From Polynucleobacter nymphae (GTDB lineage Bacteria; Pseudomonadota; Gammaproteobacteria; Burkholderiales; Burkholderiaceae): a DNA stretch of 64,000 nt. Of the stretch, positions 12,158 through 22,750 are shown one piece after another. The translations under genes were made by a program, and so were the position numbers. Numbering within the stretch: position 1 is the first letter of the stretch; the number at the start of each line of letters is the position of its first letter. The notes under the pieces were generated by a model. That model saw only the letters and a list, made by a program, of their open reading frames with translations. It searched no databases and was not told the DNA's origin. Where the stretch lies: positions 1,178,001 to 1,242,000 of the forward strand of contig NZ_JACVPA010000001.1 of the NCBI RefSeq assembly GCF_018882155.1. The letters run 5' to 3'.

Positions 12158-12181
12158 GAGTTCTCCTAATTCTTTCGCCGC

Positions 12182-12487
12182 TTACCAGCTGGCCTTGGTT
12201 AAACCGGGGATTTCGCCACGGAAGGCGATTTCACGAATCTTGCTACGGGCCAAACCGAATTTACGGAATGTGCCACGTGGTCGACCGGTTAATGAACAAC
12301 GATTTCTTTGACGAATCGGACTTGCATTACGTGGAAGTGCCTGTAGTTTCAAGCGAGCTTCATAGCGCTCTTCATCGCTGCGTGATTGATCAGCAATGAT
12401 CGCTTTGAGTTCAGCACGCTTTACAGCGTACTTCTCTACAGTTTTTGCGCGCTTATTCTCGCGCTCAATCAGGGATAGTTTTGCCAC
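12182..12487 (-). CDS. rpsN: 30S ribosomal protein S14 (zinc-free type)
   Basis: 101 residues, the long C-minus form without the zinc-binding CxxC...CxxC motifs of the short form. The C-terminal [38 protein letters not shown] signature is intact. Head protein of the small subunit. Lies 9 bp after rplE. Confidence 0.97.
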   Translation of the reverse strand: MAKLSLIERENKRAKTVEKYAVKRAELKAIIADQSRSDEERYEARLKLQALPRNASPIRQRNRCSLTGRPRGTFRKFGLARSKIREIAFRGEIPGLTKASW

Positions 12488-12496
12488 GTTAGCCTC

Positions 12497-13039
12497 TTAA
12501 TTGCGGAAAGGGAATTTGAATGCTGCCAACAAAGCTTTTGCTTCTTCGTCGGTTTTAGCAGTCGTCGTAATACTGATATTGAGACCACGGAGGGCATCAA
12601 TTTTGTCGTATTCAATTTCAGGGAAAATAATCTGTTCTTTAACACCAATGTTGTAGTTACCACGGCCGTCAAATGCTTTACCGGAGATTCCACGGAAGTC
12701 ACGTACGCGCGGCAATGCAACAGTAACGAAACGATCTAAGAATTCGTACATGCGTTGACCACGCAATGTCACCATGGCACCGATTGGGTAGCCTTGACGA
12801 ATTTTGAAACCTGCAATCGCTTTTTTAGCTTTAGTTACAACTGGCTTTTGGCCTGCAACTTTAGTTAAATCTCCAACTGCATTTTCGATAATTTTCTTAT
12901 CGTTCACTGCATCGCCTAAGCCCATATTCAGGGTTACTTTGGTGATGCGTGGAACTTGCATTGCAGACTTGTAACCAAATTTGGCAATCAAATCAGCAAC
13001 AACTTTTTGTTGATAGTGTTCTTGAAAACGTGTGCTCAT
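12497..13039 (-). CDS. rplE: 50S ribosomal protein L5
   Basis: 180 residues with the L5 motifs [35 protein letters not shown] and [10 protein letters not shown]...[20 protein letters not shown]. Binds 5S rRNA and contacts the P-site tRNA. Sits between rplX and rpsN. Confidence 0.97.
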   Translation of the reverse strand: MSTRFQEHYQQKVVADLIAKFGYKSAMQVPRITKVTLNMGLGDAVNDKKIIENAVGDLTKVAGQKPVVTKAKKAIAGFKIRQGYPIGAMVTLRGQRMYEFLDRFVTVALPRVRDFRGISGKAFDGRGNYNIGVKEQIIFPEIEYDKIDALRGLNISITTTAKTDEEAKALLAAFKFPFRN

Positions 13040-13055
13040 AATTTCTCCGTGCCCC

Positions 13056-13364
13056 TTATGCGCTTAATGTTGCGCCAGTGGTTTTGAGGAAACGCTGTTT
13101 TTTACCATCAACGAGTTTGATACCAACACGTGATGGTTTGCCGTTACCGTCAACCAAAGCCACATTAGAAATGTGAACAGGCATAGTCTTGTCAATCATG
13201 CCGCCGGTTACACCAGCAGCTGGGTTTGGCTTAACGCTCTTTTTATAAATATTTACGCCTTCGATCACTAATTTGTTCTCGAGAACGTCCGTTACAGTTC
13301 CTTGCTTGCCTTTATCACGGCCAGTCAACAAAACTACGGAATCACCTTTACGAATTTTTTTCAT
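13056..13364 (-). CDS. rplX: 50S ribosomal protein L24
   Basis: 102 residues with an N-terminal KOW motif ([19 protein letters not shown]) followed by [16 protein letters not shown]. Assembly-initiating protein of the large subunit that binds the 5' domain of 23S rRNA. 9 bp after rplN and 16 bp before rplE. Confidence 0.97.
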   Translation of the reverse strand: MKKIRKGDSVVLLTGRDKGKQGTVTDVLENKLVIEGVNIYKKSVKPNPAAGVTGGMIDKTMPVHISNVALVDGNGKPSRVGIKLVDGKKQRFLKTTGATLSA

Positions 13365-13373
13365 ATCAGCCTC

Positions 13374-13742
13374 TTAAATCACTTCGGGGGCGAGAGAAAC
13401 GATCTTCATGAACTTTTCAGTACGCAATTCGCGTGTAACTGGTCCAAAGATACGTGTGCCAATTGGCTCTAACTTAGCGTTGAGCAAAACTGCAGCGTTT
13501 GCATCGAACTTAATCAATGAACCGTCTGGACGGCGAACACCCTTAGCTGTTCTGACTACAACAGCGTTATAAATATCGCCTTTTTTTACACGGCCACGTG
13601 GAGCAGCTGACTTAACGCTGACTTTGATGACATCACCAATACTGGCGTAACGACGCTTAGAGCCGCCCAATACCTTGATGCACAAAACTTCACTGGCGCC
13701 TGTGTTGTCGGCGACCTGCAATCTACTTTCGGTTTGTATCAT
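13374..13742 (-). CDS. rplN: 50S ribosomal protein L14
   Basis: 122 residues starting [16 protein letters not shown], exactly the family length, with [24 protein letters not shown] and the C-terminal REL(R)[15 protein letters not shown] signature. First gene of the spc operon. It follows a 184-bp spacer with a terminator-like hairpin, so it probably has its own promoter. Confidence 0.97.
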   Translation of the reverse strand: MIQTESRLQVADNTGASEVLCIKVLGGSKRRYASIGDVIKVSVKSAAPRGRVKKGDIYNAVVVRTAKGVRRPDGSLIKFDANAAVLLNAKLEPIGTRIFGPVTRELRTEKFMKIVSLAPEVI

Positions 13743-13878
13743 TTCTAATCCCCAACTTATTGGCCAAAGGCAAACAGTCTTGGTTCCGTCTAGGGGCTTT
13801 AACGAAGGCTAAAACCCGGAATTAATGAAAAACACTACTTCTCCAATAAAACCAGAGAAGCCTTCTATTCTACTACGT

Positions 13879-13915
13879 AAAACAGGGATTTTGGAAGAAT
13901 CTTCACCAAAATCCC
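13879..13915 (-). terminator. Terminator-like hairpin at the S10/spc operon boundary
   Basis: Read on the - strand downstream of rpsQ, a perfect 10-bp inverted repeat (GGGATTTTGG / CCAAAATCCC, 11-nt loop) is followed by TGTTTT. It lies in the only long spacer (184 bp) inside the S10-spc-alpha run, matching the E. coli boundary where the spc promoter begins. A possible -10 (TAGAAT) lies just downstream, but its -35 is poor. A weaker second hairpin (TTCTC/GAGAA) follows. Confidence 0.65.
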
Positions 13916-13926
13916 ATAAAAATACC

Positions 13927-14196
13927 TTAAATACCCTTTGAAGCCTCAACTAAACGGGTAACAACCCATGATTTAGTGCGTGAAATTGGCTTAGATTCAG
14001 CAATTTCAACGGTATCACCCATCTTGTATGTGCCAGCTTCGTCATGAGCGTGGTACTTCTTGGACTTGCCAACGTACTTACCAATCACTGGATGCTTCAC
14101 TTGACGCTCAACCAAAACCGTCACAGTTTTTTGCATTTTGTCACTAACAATACGGCCTACGAGGGTGCGGCGTAAGGGTTTAGATAATTCTGTCAT
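13927..14196 (-). CDS. rpsQ: 30S ribosomal protein S17
   Basis: 89 residues with [31 protein letters not shown] and the C-terminal [20 protein letters not shown] signature. OB-fold primary binder of the 16S 5' domain. Last gene of the S10 operon here. Confidence 0.97.
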   Translation of the reverse strand: MTELSKPLRRTLVGRIVSDKMQKTVTVLVERQVKHPVIGKYVGKSKKYHAHDEAGTYKMGDTVEIAESKPISRTKSWVVTRLVEASKGI

Positions 14197-14208
14197 ATCC
14201 CTTTTTCC

Positions 14209-14403
14209 TTATTTCTGTGCAGTCTTTTGGGTAATAAAAGTCTTTACGCGAGCGATGTCGCGCTTAGTCTTACCCAATTGACTAGTATTAGTGAGTTGCT
14301 GAGTGCCCTTTTGCATACGGAGCTTAAAGTTAGTCTTTAAGAGCTCTGTTAATTCTGCGTTCAAGCCAGTCAGATCTTTAATTGCTAATTCTTTATTTTT
14401 CAT
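14209..14403 (-). CDS. rpmC: 50S ribosomal protein L29
   Basis: 64 residues from ATG 14401-14403 ([18 protein letters not shown]). This start is preferred over the upstream TTG at 14421 because it matches the family N-terminus and has an AGAGA-type ribosome site. Two-helix protein at the 50S exit tunnel where SRP and trigger factor dock. Between rplP and rpsQ. Confidence 0.94.
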   Translation of the reverse strand: MKNKELAIKDLTGLNAELTELLKTNFKLRMQKGTQQLTNTSQLGKTKRDIARVKTFITQKTAQK

Positions 14404-14417
14404 AATCTCTATCCCGA

Positions 14418-14831
14418 TCAACCTAAGTGGCGAATCACGAAAGTAGTCTGTAAAGGTAATTTAGCGGCAGCAAGCTTGAAAGCTTCGCGCGCCAAAGTCT
14501 CGTCCACACCATCCATCTCGTAAAGTACTTTGCCTGGTTGAATTTCAGCTACGTAGTACTCTGGGTTACCTTTACCGTTACCCATACGTACTTCAGCAGG
14601 TTTTTGTGAAATTGGCTTGTCTGGGAAAATACGGATCCAGATACGGCCACCACGTTTAATGTGACGGGTCATTGCGCGACGTGCTGACTCGATTTGACGA
14701 GCAGTTAAACGACCACGGCCAACGGCCTTTAATCCAAAGTCACCAAAGGCTACAGAACTACCGCGTGTTGCCACACCAGTGTTACGGCCTTTTTGTTCCT
14801 TACGATACTTGCGACGCTTTGGTTGTAGCAT
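14418..14831 (-). CDS. rplP: 50S ribosomal protein L16
   Basis: 137 residues starting [17 protein letters not shown] with the [16 protein letters not shown] and [23 protein letters not shown] signatures. Organises the A site of the 50S subunit. It lies 2 bp after rpsC. Confidence 0.97.
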   Translation of the reverse strand: MLQPKRRKYRKEQKGRNTGVATRGSSVAFGDFGLKAVGRGRLTARQIESARRAMTRHIKRGGRIWIRIFPDKPISQKPAEVRMGNGKGNPEYYVAEIQPGKVLYEMDGVDETLAREAFKLAAAKLPLQTTFVIRHLG

Positions 14832-14833
14832 GC

Positions 14834-15661
14834 TTACTCTCCTGACTTCTGCGTATCTGCGGCCGGCACTTCAACCTTACGCACACGCTTGATTGCTGGC
14901 TTAGCAGCAACTAATGGCTTATCGGTTCCAGCAGCTGGTTTACGAGCAGCCGTTTTGCTTGGAGCACGACGAGTTTTCTTTTCTTCAGCGGCTGGCTCAA
15001 TGGATGGAGAAGCTACTGGAGCGTCAGCACCACGGCCCAATGTGTCACCTTTGTAAACCCAAACTTTTACACCAATGATGCCGTAAGTTGTTTCAGCCTC
15101 AGATGTTGCGTAATCAATATCAGCCTTCAATGTATGAAGTGGAACGCGACCTTCACGGTACCATTCACGACGAGCAATCTCAGCGCCATTCAAACGACCA
15201 GATGACATGATCTTGATCCCTTGTGCGCCAAGGCGCATTGCGCTTTGCATCGCACGCTTCATCGCACGACGGAACATGATGCGCTTCTCTAACTGCTGGG
15301 TAATAGAATCAGCGATCAATTGCGCATCAACTTCAGGCTTACGAATTTCTTCAATGTTCACGTGAACTGGAACACCCATACGCTTTTGTAATTCGCGGCG
15401 GAGAACTTCAATGTCTTCGCCTTTTTTACCGATCACTACGCCTGGACGTGAGCTATAAATAGTAATGCGGGCATTCTTTGCTGGACGCTCAATGATTACT
15501 TTACTTACGGACGCATTCTTTAACTTCTTCTTCAAATAGATGCGGACATCAACGTCCTCTTTGAGCATCTTTGCAAAGTCAGTGTTATTTGCATACCAGC
15601 GTGATGTCCAATTCTTTGTTACCGCGAGTCGGAATCCGGTGGGATTTATCTTTTGGCCCAT
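14834..15661 (-). CDS. rpsC: 30S ribosomal protein S3
   Basis: 275 residues. The KH domain ([29 protein letters not shown]-like) and the S3 C-terminal domain ([43 protein letters not shown]) are complete. About 45 extra residues rich in Ala, Lys and Pro follow ([22 protein letters not shown]...), typical of betaproteobacterial S3 and longer than the 233-residue E. coli protein. Part of the mRNA entry tunnel. Confidence 0.97.
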   Translation of the reverse strand: MGQKINPTGFRLAVTKNWTSRWYANNTDFAKMLKEDVDVRIYLKKKLKNASVSKVIIERPAKNARITIYSSRPGVVIGKKGEDIEVLRRELQKRMGVPVHVNIEEIRKPEVDAQLIADSITQQLEKRIMFRRAMKRAMQSAMRLGAQGIKIMSSGRLNGAEIARREWYREGRVPLHTLKADIDYATSEAETTYGIIGVKVWVYKGDTLGRGADAPVASPSIEPAAEEKKTRRAPSKTAARKPAAGTDKPLVAAKPAIKRVRKVEVPAADTQKSGE

Positions 15662-15669
15662 ATCTTTCC

Positions 15670-15999
15670 TTAGTTACTCAAGGTCACGCTAATGTGACAA
15701 GTTTGTTTTTCAATTTGATTACCACGACCCTTAGCGCGTGCAGTGAAACGTTTCAAGGATGTTCCTTTATCAACGATGACCGCTGATACCTTAAGCTCAT
15801 CAATGTCAGCGCCTTTATTGTGTTCAGCATTTGCAATCGCTGATTCAACTACTTTTTTCACAATGAAGGCAGCTTTTTTGGGGCTGAAATTCAAAATGTT
15901 TAATGCGCGGGCAATCGGCAAACCACGAATTTGATCAGCGACCAAACGTGTCTTTTGCGCTGAAATGCGGGCGCTCTTGTGAATAGCTTTAACTTCCAT
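15670..15999 (-). CDS. rplV: 50S ribosomal protein L22
   Basis: 109 residues from ATG 15999 ([26 protein letters not shown]). Three ATG codons occur in a row (16005, 16002, 15999); the third has the best spacing from the AAGGGG ribosome site. The long beta-hairpin that lines the exit tunnel lies in the C-terminal third ([25 protein letters not shown]). No macrolide-resistance-type deletion is evident in that loop. Confidence 0.95.
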   Translation of the reverse strand: MEVKAIHKSARISAQKTRLVADQIRGLPIARALNILNFSPKKAAFIVKKVVESAIANAEHNKGADIDELKVSAVIVDKGTSLKRFTARAKGRGNQIEKQTCHISVTLSN

Positions 16000-16009
16000 C
16001 ATCATCCCC

Positions 16010-16288
16010 TTACTTCTTCACAACTTTCTTGTCAGCAGAGTGACCTTTGAAAGTACGGGTCAAGGCAAATTCGCCTAACTTATGACCCACCATGTTTTCT
16101 GATACATAAACCGGAACGTGTTGACGACCGTTATGAACAGCGATTGTCAGACCAATGAAGTCTGGAAGAATCGTTGAACGGCGTGACCAAGTTTTAATCG
16201 GCTTTTTGTCTTTGTTAGCCTGTGCGACTTCAACTTTATTTACCAAGCTGGCTTCGCAAAATGGGCCTTTTTTAGCTGAACGTGTCAT
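16010..16288 (-). CDS. rpsS: 30S ribosomal protein S19
   Basis: 92 residues starting [19 protein letters not shown] with [43 protein letters not shown]. Head protein near the A and P sites, partner of S13. Standard S10-operon position. Confidence 0.97.
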   Translation of the reverse strand: MTRSAKKGPFCEASLVNKVEVAQANKDKKPIKTWSRRSTILPDFIGLTIAVHNGRQHVPVYVSENMVGHKLGEFALTRTFKGHSADKKVVKK

Positions 16289-16308
16289 ATCTATTTTTCC
16301 TTAATCGC

Positions 16309-17139
16309 TTAGCGCTTTTGACGGCGTTGAACGATCATCGATGTTGTACGTTTGTTACGACGTGTACGATAACCTTTGGTTGGAGTGCCCCATGGAGATA
16401 CAGGTACGCGGCCTTCGCCAGTCTTACCTTCACCACCACCATGTGGGTGATCTACTGGGTTCATCGCCACACCGCGAACGGTTGGACGAATACCACGCCA
16501 GCGATTTGCACCAGCTTTACCAATGACGCGCAAGCTGTGCTCTTCATTACCAACTTCACCAATAGTGGCGCGGCACTCAATCAGAACGCGGCGAACTTCA
16601 CCAGAGCGCAAACGCACTTGGGCGTATACACCCTCGCGAGCTAGCAATACTGCAGAACCACCAGCAGAGCGTGCAACTTGTGCACCTTTACCTGGCAGAA
16701 TTTCAACGCAGTGAATGGTGCTACCAACTGGAATATTGCGAATAGGCAAGTTATTACCAGATTTAATTGCTGCTTCTGAGCCATTCATGATTGCTTGGCC
16801 AACAGTCATGCCTTTAGCAGCAAGAATGTAACGACGCTCGCCATCAGCAAACACGATCAATGCAATATTTGCACTGCGGTTTGGATCGTATTCCAAGCGT
16901 TCAACTTTTGCTGGAATACCATCTTTATCGTTGCGCTTGAAATCCACAACACGATAGTGATGCTTATGACCACCACCTTTATGACGGGTAGTGATGTGAC
17001 CATTATTGTTACGACCCGCTTTTTGGAATTGTGGCTCTACCAACGCTGCAAAAGGCTTGCCTTTATGCAGGTCAGGATTGACCACCTTGACCATAGAACG
17101 GCGACCTGGTGAGGTCGGTTTTGTCTTCATCAAAGGCAT
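16309..17139 (-). CDS. rplB: 50S ribosomal protein L2
   Basis: 276 residues with an RNA-binding OB domain ([22 protein letters not shown]) and the C-terminal signature [20 protein letters not shown], which includes the conserved His implicated near the peptidyl-transferase center. Lies 2 bp after rplW. Confidence 0.97.
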   Translation of the reverse strand: MPLMKTKPTSPGRRSMVKVVNPDLHKGKPFAALVEPQFQKAGRNNNGHITTRHKGGGHKHHYRVVDFKRNDKDGIPAKVERLEYDPNRSANIALIVFADGERRYILAAKGMTVGQAIMNGSEAAIKSGNNLPIRNIPVGSTIHCVEILPGKGAQVARSAGGSAVLLAREGVYAQVRLRSGEVRRVLIECRATIGEVGNEEHSLRVIGKAGANRWRGIRPTVRGVAMNPVDHPHGGGEGKTGEGRVPVSPWGTPTKGYRTRRNKRTTSMIVQRRQKR

Positions 17140-17141
17140 GA

Positions 17142-17456
17142 TTAATTCGCCTCCGCTTCAAAGTTAATTTCTTGACCTGGCTTCAAATTCACATAGGCCT
17201 TCTTAGTATGGTCACGACGACCTTCAAAACGGCCATAGCGCTTAGGCTTGCCCTTTTGATTCACGATTTGAACTGAGTCAACTTGCACTTTGAAGAGCAA
17301 TTCAACAGCTTGTTTCACATCGCTCTTGTTTGCATCGCGAGCTACTTGGAAAACTACTTGTTCGTTTTTCTCTGCAACCATAGTGGCTTTTTCAGAGATA
17401 ACCGGTCCAAGCAGAACCTTCATGAGGTTGTGATCGTTTTTACGGACTTGGCTCAT
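17142..17456 (-). CDS. rplW: 50S ribosomal protein L23
   Basis: 104 residues with [45 protein letters not shown], the L23 core that docks trigger factor and SRP at the exit tunnel. The start codon overlaps the rplD stop as ATGA, indicating coupled translation. Confidence 0.96.
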   Translation of the reverse strand: MSQVRKNDHNLMKVLLGPVISEKATMVAEKNEQVVFQVARDANKSDVKQAVELLFKVQVDSVQIVNQKGKPKRYGRFEGRRDHTKKAYVNLKPGQEINFEAEAN

Positions 17457-18073
17457 TTCAGCAACTCCTCAATTTTTGCGATCGCAGCTTTGCTTACCAA
17501 CACTTTTTTGTATTGAACCAAAGCTAATGGATCAGCGTGCTGTGGCTCACAGACAGCAATCTTATGCAAGTTACGTGATGCCAAGTACAAATTCTCACTA
17601 ACCTGATCAACGATTATCAAGACTGAATCCAAACCCATTGCCTTAACTTTGTCAGCTAATTCTTTGGTCTTAGGCGCATCGAGATTGAATTGATCAACTA
17701 CATTCAAACGACCTTCGCGAGCTAACTGAGACAAAATAGATCTCATACCAGCGCGGTACATTTTCTTGTTAACTTTTTGGCTGAAATTCTCTTCAGGAGA
17801 ATTTGGGAATATACGACCGCCTCCGCGCCACAATGGTGAGGAGCTCATACCAGCACGGGCACGACCAGTACCTTTTTGACGCCAAGGTTTTTTGGTGGTG
17901 TGCTTAACTTGCTCACGGTCTTTTTGTGCACGGTTACCGCTACGTGCATTTGCTTGGTAAGCCACTACAACTTGGTGTACCAACGCTTCGTTATATTCGC
18001 GTTCGAATACTTCTGGTGAAGCTTGTATGCCTGCACCTAAAGTACCGTTGTCTTGGAGAAGCTTAAGTTCCAT
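17453..18073 (-). CDS. rplD: 50S ribosomal protein L4
   Basis: 206 residues. Contains the extended loop that reaches the exit tunnel ([37 protein letters not shown]) and the Rossmann-like globular part. In E. coli L4 also represses the S10 operon; any such site here would have to lie in the rpsJ-rplC or tuf-rpsJ spacers. 11 bp after rplC. Confidence 0.97.
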   Translation of the reverse strand: MELKLLQDNGTLGAGIQASPEVFEREYNEALVHQVVVAYQANARSGNRAQKDREQVKHTTKKPWRQKGTGRARAGMSSSPLWRGGGRIFPNSPEENFSQKVNKKMYRAGMRSILSQLAREGRLNVVDQFNLDAPKTKELADKVKAMGLDSVLIIVDQVSENLYLASRNLHKIAVCEPQHADPLALVQYKKVLVSKAAIAKIEELLK

Positions 18074-18084
18074 ATTCGCTCTCC

Positions 18085-18741
18085 TTATTTCTTCTTCAAC
18101 GGTGTTTTCACCGCTGGAGTAACAATAACTTTACCGCCTGGAGCGCCTGGAATAGCGCCTTTAACCATGATGAGATTACGTTCTGCATCAATGCGTGCGA
18201 TGACTAAATTTTGAACTGTTTTGGTAACGTCACCAAGGTGGCCAGTCATGCGCTTACCTGGGAAAACACGACCTGGATCTTGTGCCATACCAATAGAGCC
18301 TGGTACGTTATGTGAACGTGAGTTACCGTGGGAAGCGCGACCAGAAGCAAAGTGATAACGCTTGATGGTGCCTGCATAACCCTTACCGATAGACACGCCT
18401 TGCACGTCTACTTTTTGGCCAGTAGTAAATGCAGCTTCAGCAGTAATCACTTGTCCTGGTGTCATTTCTGCGATTTTTGCTGCATCTAATTGGAATTCGT
18501 TGAGACCGTTACCAGCCATCACACCTGCTTTAGCAAAGTGACCAGCCATTGATTTGGTAACGCGAGTAGCTCTACGTGTGCCATGTGCCAACTGGATAGC
18601 ATCATAGCCATCAGTTGCCTGGGTCTTGATTTGAGCGATTCTGTTGTCGCTCACGTCGATTACGGTCACAGGAATTGAATCCCCTTCGTCCGTAAATAGA
18701 CGGGTCATGCCGACCTTGCGGCCGATTAAGCCTAAGCTCAT
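18085..18741 (-). CDS. rplC: 50S ribosomal protein L3
   Basis: 218 residues from ATG 18741 ([16 protein letters not shown]). The ATG at 18747 is only 1-2 nt from the GGAG ribosome site, whereas 18741 is at optimal distance. Signature [40 protein letters not shown] is complete and includes the Gln methylated by PrmB in enterics. Preceded by a 190-bp spacer from rpsJ with several hairpins, one ending 2 nt before the ribosome site. Confidence 0.96.
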   Translation of the reverse strand: MSLGLIGRKVGMTRLFTDEGDSIPVTVIDVSDNRIAQIKTQATDGYDAIQLAHGTRRATRVTKSMAGHFAKAGVMAGNGLNEFQLDAAKIAEMTPGQVITAEAAFTTGQKVDVQGVSIGKGYAGTIKRYHFASGRASHGNSRSHNVPGSIGMAQDPGRVFPGKRMTGHLGDVTKTVQNLVIARIDAERNLIMVKGAIPGAPGGKVIVTPAVKTPLKKK

Positions 18742-18747
18742 ATTCAT

Positions 18748-18937
18748 GCTCCACGCCGACTACGATTGGTCGGCAAAATTAATTTAAGTGATTTACAAGT
18801 AAAAGTACTTCTAAATCAATAACTTACAACGTTTTTAATGCTAATAAAATCATCAACTTCGCCCAAATAATCGAGCGAAGCCTTAGATTCTATCCCGAAA
18901 GTCCAGTCTTGGCAAGAGCAAAGACTGGAAAAAGTGA
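18748..18937 (-). promoter_or_regulatory. Structured rpsJ-rplC intergenic region
   Basis: 190 bp with three inverted repeats on the - strand. The first is TCCAGTCTT/AAGACTGGA (18902-18910 with 18921-18929). The second is CTTCGC/GCGAAG (18857-18862 with 18875-18880). The third is GCCGAC/GTCGGC (18755-18760 with 18769-18774), which ends 2 nt upstream of the rplC GGAG. AT-rich sequence between the second and third could hold a promoter (TTGTAA N16 TACTTT is the best pair I see, weak). None has a T-run typical of a terminator. Likely a leader for rplC and downstream genes; the ligand or protein is unknown. Confidence 0.5.
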
Positions 18938-19249
18938 TTACTGCAGCTTAATTTCGACGTCCACACCAGCTGGGAGGTCTAATTTCATCAAAGCATCTAC
19001 TGTTTTCTCAGTAGGATCAACGATATCCATCAAACGAAGATGGGTACGAATCTCTAATTGATCACGAGATGTCTTGTTCACGTGTGGTGAACGCAAGATA
19101 TCAAAACGCTCAATACGGGTTGGCAAAGGTACTGGACCCTTGACAACCGCACCAGTACGCTTAGCTGTGTCAACAATTTCAGCTGCAGACTGGTCAATTA
19201 AGCGATAGTCAAATGCTTTAAGACGAATACGAATTTTTTGGTTTTGCAT
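18938..19249 (-). CDS. rpsJ: 30S ribosomal protein S10 / NusE
   Basis: 103 residues starting [26 protein letters not shown] with [14 protein letters not shown] and the [18 protein letters not shown] signature. Ribosomal head protein and, with NusB, part of the antitermination complex that recognises boxA in rRNA leaders (boxA-like sites occur at 43.1 and 41.1 kb). Separated from rplC by 190 bp and from tuf by 131 bp of structured sequence. Confidence 0.97.
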   Translation of the reverse strand: MQNQKIRIRLKAFDYRLIDQSAAEIVDTAKRTGAVVKGPVPLPTRIERFDILRSPHVNKTSRDQLEIRTHLRLMDIVDPTEKTVDALMKLDLPAGVDVEIKLQ

Positions 19250-19262
19250 ATTAATTCCAAAG

Positions 19263-19343
19263 AGCGGTGTGGTGCTGCCACGTTATACATCTAAAGAGCA
19301 CGGTGACATCAGCAGCACTGATGTCACCGGTTAGCAAACCGCT
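19263..19343 (-). promoter_or_regulatory. Predicted folded RNA element between tuf and rpsJ
   Basis: On the - strand this spacer contains a perfect 12-bp hairpin (CGGTGACATCAG / CTGATGTCACCG, loop TGCTG, 19301-19329), a 4-bp hairpin (GTGG / CCAC, loop CAGCA, 19269-19281) and an enclosing 6-bp stem (AGCGGT 19338-19343 read on -, pairing with ACCGCT 19263-19268). The two loops are exact reverse complements. No T-run follows, so it is not an ordinary terminator; it ends about 14 nt before the rpsJ start. Function unknown; a leader controlling rpsJ is the simplest inference. Confidence 0.5.
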
Positions 19344-19380
19344 AAATATTATTTACTTCTACTGCGAAATCTATTTGCTA

Positions 19381-20571
19381 CTAAGCCAAAATCTTTGCAA
19401 CCACACCGGCGCCAACAGTACGGCCACCTTCGCGGATCGCAAAACGTAAACCTTCTTCCATCGCGATTGGTGCAATGAGTTTGACGGTAATCGTGACGTT
19501 ATCACCAGGCATCACCATTTCTTTATCTTTTGGCAACTCAATTGAACCAGTTACGTCCGTAGTACGGAAGTAAAACTGGGGACGATAGTTGTTAAAAAAT
19601 GGAGTATGACGACCACCTTCATCTTTACCCAAGATATACACCTCAGCGGTAAAGTGAGTATGGGGAGTGATGGAACCAGGTTTGGCCAATACTTGGCCGC
19701 GTTCCACTTCTTCACGTTTTGTGCCGCGTAACAAGATACCAACGTTATCGCCAGCTTGACCTTGGTCGAGCAATTTGCGGAACATTTCAACACCAGTACA
19801 GGTGGTTTTTAAGGTTGGCTTGATACCGATGATTTCAATCTCTTCACCGACTTTAACGATCCCGCGCTCAATACGACCGGTCACTACAGTACCGCGACCA
19901 GAGATCGAGAACACGTCTTCTACTGGCATCAAGAAGGCACCATCAATGGCGCGCTCTGGTGTAGGGATGTAAGTATCAAGTGCCTCAGCCAATTTCATGA
20001 TGGCTTCTTTACCCATCGGGCCTTCGTCACCTTCAAGGGCCAACTTAGCAGAACCTTGAATGATGGGTGTGTCATCGCCTGGGAAGTCATATTTAGACAG
20101 AAGTTCACGAACTTCCATTTCAACTAACTCGAGCAATTCAGCATCATCAACCATATCGCATTTGTTTAAGAACACGATGATGTAAGGAACACCTACTTGG
20201 CGTGCCAAGAGGATGTGCTCACGCGTTTGTGGCATGGGGCCATCAGCAGCAGAGCAAACCAAAATTGCGCCGTCCATCTGGGCAGCACCGGTAATCATGT
20301 TCTTCACATAGTCAGCATGTCCTGGGCAATCCACGTGAGCATAGTGACGGTTCGCTGTCTCATACTCTACGTGCGCAGTATTAATCGTAATACCACGGGC
20401 CTTTTCTTCTGGTGCAGCATCGATCTGATCGTATGCTTTTGCTTCGCCACCAAATTGCTTTGAGAGCACGGTTGCAATCGCCGCTGTCAAAGTGGTTTTA
20501 CCGTGGTCAACGTGACCGATGGTGCCTACGTTTACGTGCGGTTTTGTCCGCTCGAACTTTTCTTTTGCCAT
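19381..20571 (-). CDS. tuf: Elongation factor Tu (copy 1)
   Basis: 396 residues, full length, with GTPase motifs [16 protein letters not shown] and NKCD, and the C-terminal VAKILA end. Delivers aminoacyl-tRNA to the ribosome. The protein is identical to copy 2 at 36194-37384, and the DNA differs at only a few silent positions (I find 19549, 19801 and 19810). Placed after fusA in the str operon. Confidence 0.98.
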   Translation of the reverse strand: MAKEKFERTKPHVNVGTIGHVDHGKTTLTAAIATVLSKQFGGEAKAYDQIDAAPEEKARGITINTAHVEYETANRHYAHVDCPGHADYVKNMITGAAQMDGAILVCSAADGPMPQTREHILLARQVGVPYIIVFLNKCDMVDDAELLELVEMEVRELLSKYDFPGDDTPIIQGSAKLALEGDEGPMGKEAIMKLAEALDTYIPTPERAIDGAFLMPVEDVFSISGRGTVVTGRIERGIVKVGEEIEIIGIKPTLKTTCTGVEMFRKLLDQGQAGDNVGILLRGTKREEVERGQVLAKPGSITPHTHFTAEVYILGKDEGGRHTPFFNNYRPQFYFRTTDVTGSIELPKDKEMVMPGDNVTITVKLIAPIAMEEGLRFAIREGGRTVGAGVVAKILA

Positions 20572-20620
20572 TTTTGTCTGCCTTCTTTAGCTAGTCAATA
20601 TTCAAAATAATGTGGATAAA

Positions 20621-22723
20621 TTACTTCGCTTTAGCAGCCATAACTGCTTCAGCAACGTTCTTAGGTGCTTCGGTGTAATGCTTAAATTCCATGGTGTAGG
20701 TAGCGCGACCCTGGGTCAACGAGCGTAAGCCGGTTGAATAACCAAACATCTCTGCCAATGGGACTTCAGCGCGCACGATCTTGCCGCCGCCTGGAATGTC
20801 ATCCATGCCTTGCAAAATTCCGCGACGGGATGAGAGGTCACCCATTACGTTACCCATGAAATCTTCTGGTGTTTCAACTTCAACAGCCATCATCGGCTCA
20901 AGTAATACAGGGGCTGCCTTACGCATACCATCTTTGAACGCCATAGAGCCGGCCATCTTAAATGCGTTTTCATTGGAGTCAACGTCATGGTATGAACCAA
21001 AGAACAGAGTTGCTTTGATATCCACAACTGGGTAGCCAGCCAAAATACCCGAGTTCAATGTCTCGCGAATACCTTTTTCTACAGCAGGGATGTATTCACG
21101 CGGTACTACGCCGCCTTTAATGGCATCAACGAACTCAAAACCTTTGCCTGGGGCTTGTGGCTCAAGCTTCAGAACAACGTGACCGTATTGACCACGACCG
21201 CCTGATTGCTTAACAAATTTGCCTTCAATTTCTTCGCAAACTTTACGAATTGTTTCGCGGTAAGCAACCTGTGGCTTACCAACAGTTGCTTCAACACCAA
21301 ATTCCCGACGCATACGATCAACCAAAATTTCTAAGTGGAGCTCGCCCATTCCAGAAATAATCGTTTGCCCTGATTCTTCGTCAGTCTTCACGCGGAAAGA
21401 TGGATCTTCTTGTGCCAAGCGATTCAAAGCAAGACCCATTTTTTCTTGGTCTGGCTTGGTCTTTGGCTCAACTGCTTGTGAGATCACCGGCTCTGGGAAT
21501 ACCATGCGCTCCAAAATCACAATGCTGTCTGGATCACACAAGGTTTCACCGGTAGTTGCATCTTTCAGGCCAACTGCTGCAGCGATATCGCCCGCATGAA
21601 CTTCTTTAATTTCTTCGCGTTGGTTTGCATGCATTTGCAGCAAACGACCAACACGCTCTTTTTTACCCTTGATTGGGTTGTAAATCGTATCGCCAGACTT
21701 CATCACACCTGAATAAACACGGAAGAAAATGAGCTGTCCAACGAATGGGTCGGTCATGATCTTAAATGCCAACGCGGAGAATTTCTCATCATCAGCAGCT
21801 TTACGAGTAGTAGGTGTTCCATCTTCCAATTCGCAAGGAACTGGCGGAACGTCTAATGGGGATGGCAGCAATTCAATGACTGCGTCCAACATCGCCTGAA
21901 CACCTTTATTTTTGAAAGCTGTTCCGCATAGCATTGGAACGATTTCATTAGCGATTGTGCGCTGACGCAGTGCGCCTTTAATTTCATCTTCGGTCAAGCT
22001 TTCGCCGCCGAGATACTTTTCCATCAATTCTTCTGAGCTCTCTGCAGCAGCTTCGAGCATTTTCTCGCGCCACTCGTCAGCAGAAGCTTGCAACTCAGCA
22101 GGAATCTCTGCGTAAGTAAACTTAGTACCCTGTGATTCTTCATCCCAATAGATAGCCTTCATTTTGACCAAATCTACAACGCCTTTGAAGTTTTCTTCGG
22201 CGCCAATTGGAATCTGGATCAAAATTGGGTTCGCTTTGAGGCGAGTCTTCATTTGGTCATAGACCTTAAAGAAGTTCGCACCAGTACGGTCCATCTTGTT
22301 AACGAATGCCAAACGTGGAACATGGTACTTATTAGCTTGACGCCAGACAGTTTCAGATTGTGGCTGTACACCACCTACCGCACAGTAAACCATGCAAGCA
22401 CCATCTAAAACGCGCATTGAACGCTCAACTTCAATGGTGAAGTCTACGTGTCCTGGGGTATCAATAATATTGATACGGTGCTCAGGCATTGTTCCTGCCA
22501 TGCCCTTCCAGAAAGTAGTCGTAGCAGCAGAAGTAATGGTAATACCACGCTCCTGCTCTTGCTCCATCCAGTCCATGGTAGCAGCACCATCATGTACTTC
22601 ACCAATCTTGTGATTAACACCGGTGTAGAACAGAACGCGTTCTGTAGTTGTCGTTTTACCTGCGTCAATGTGCGCAGAGATACCAATATTGCGATATCTT
22701 TCGATTGGGGTTTTACGTGCCAC
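20621..22723 (-). CDS. fusA: Elongation factor G
   Basis: 700 residues with G1 [13 protein letters not shown]3 DTPGHVDF and G4 NKMD in the N-terminal GTPase domain, then domains II-V ending in the [19 protein letters not shown] signature of domain V. Catalyses translocation and, with RRF, ribosome recycling. Lies 27 bp after rpsG and 49 bp before tuf, in the str operon. Confidence 0.98.
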   Translation of the reverse strand: MARKTPIERYRNIGISAHIDAGKTTTTERVLFYTGVNHKIGEVHDGAATMDWMEQEQERGITITSAATTTFWKGMAGTMPEHRINIIDTPGHVDFTIEVERSMRVLDGACMVYCAVGGVQPQSETVWRQANKYHVPRLAFVNKMDRTGANFFKVYDQMKTRLKANPILIQIPIGAEENFKGVVDLVKMKAIYWDEESQGTKFTYAEIPAELQASADEWREKMLEAAAESSEELMEKYLGGESLTEDEIKGALRQRTIANEIVPMLCGTAFKNKGVQAMLDAVIELLPSPLDVPPVPCELEDGTPTTRKAADDEKFSALAFKIMTDPFVGQLIFFRVYSGVMKSGDTIYNPIKGKKERVGRLLQMHANQREEIKEVHAGDIAAAVGLKDATTGETLCDPDSIVILERMVFPEPVISQAVEPKTKPDQEKMGLALNRLAQEDPSFRVKTDEESGQTIISGMGELHLEILVDRMRREFGVEATVGKPQVAYRETIRKVCEEIEGKFVKQSGGRGQYGHVVLKLEPQAPGKGFEFVDAIKGGVVPREYIPAVEKGIRETLNSGILAGYPVVDIKATLFFGSYHDVDSNENAFKMAGSMAFKDGMRKAAPVLLEPMMAVEVETPEDFMGNVMGDLSSRRGILQGMDDIPGGGKIVRAEVPLAEMFGYSTGLRSLTQGRATYTMEFKHYTEAPKNVAEAVMAAKAK

Positions 22724-22750
22724 TGTTGGTGCCTTTTCTTTGCTATTTAA

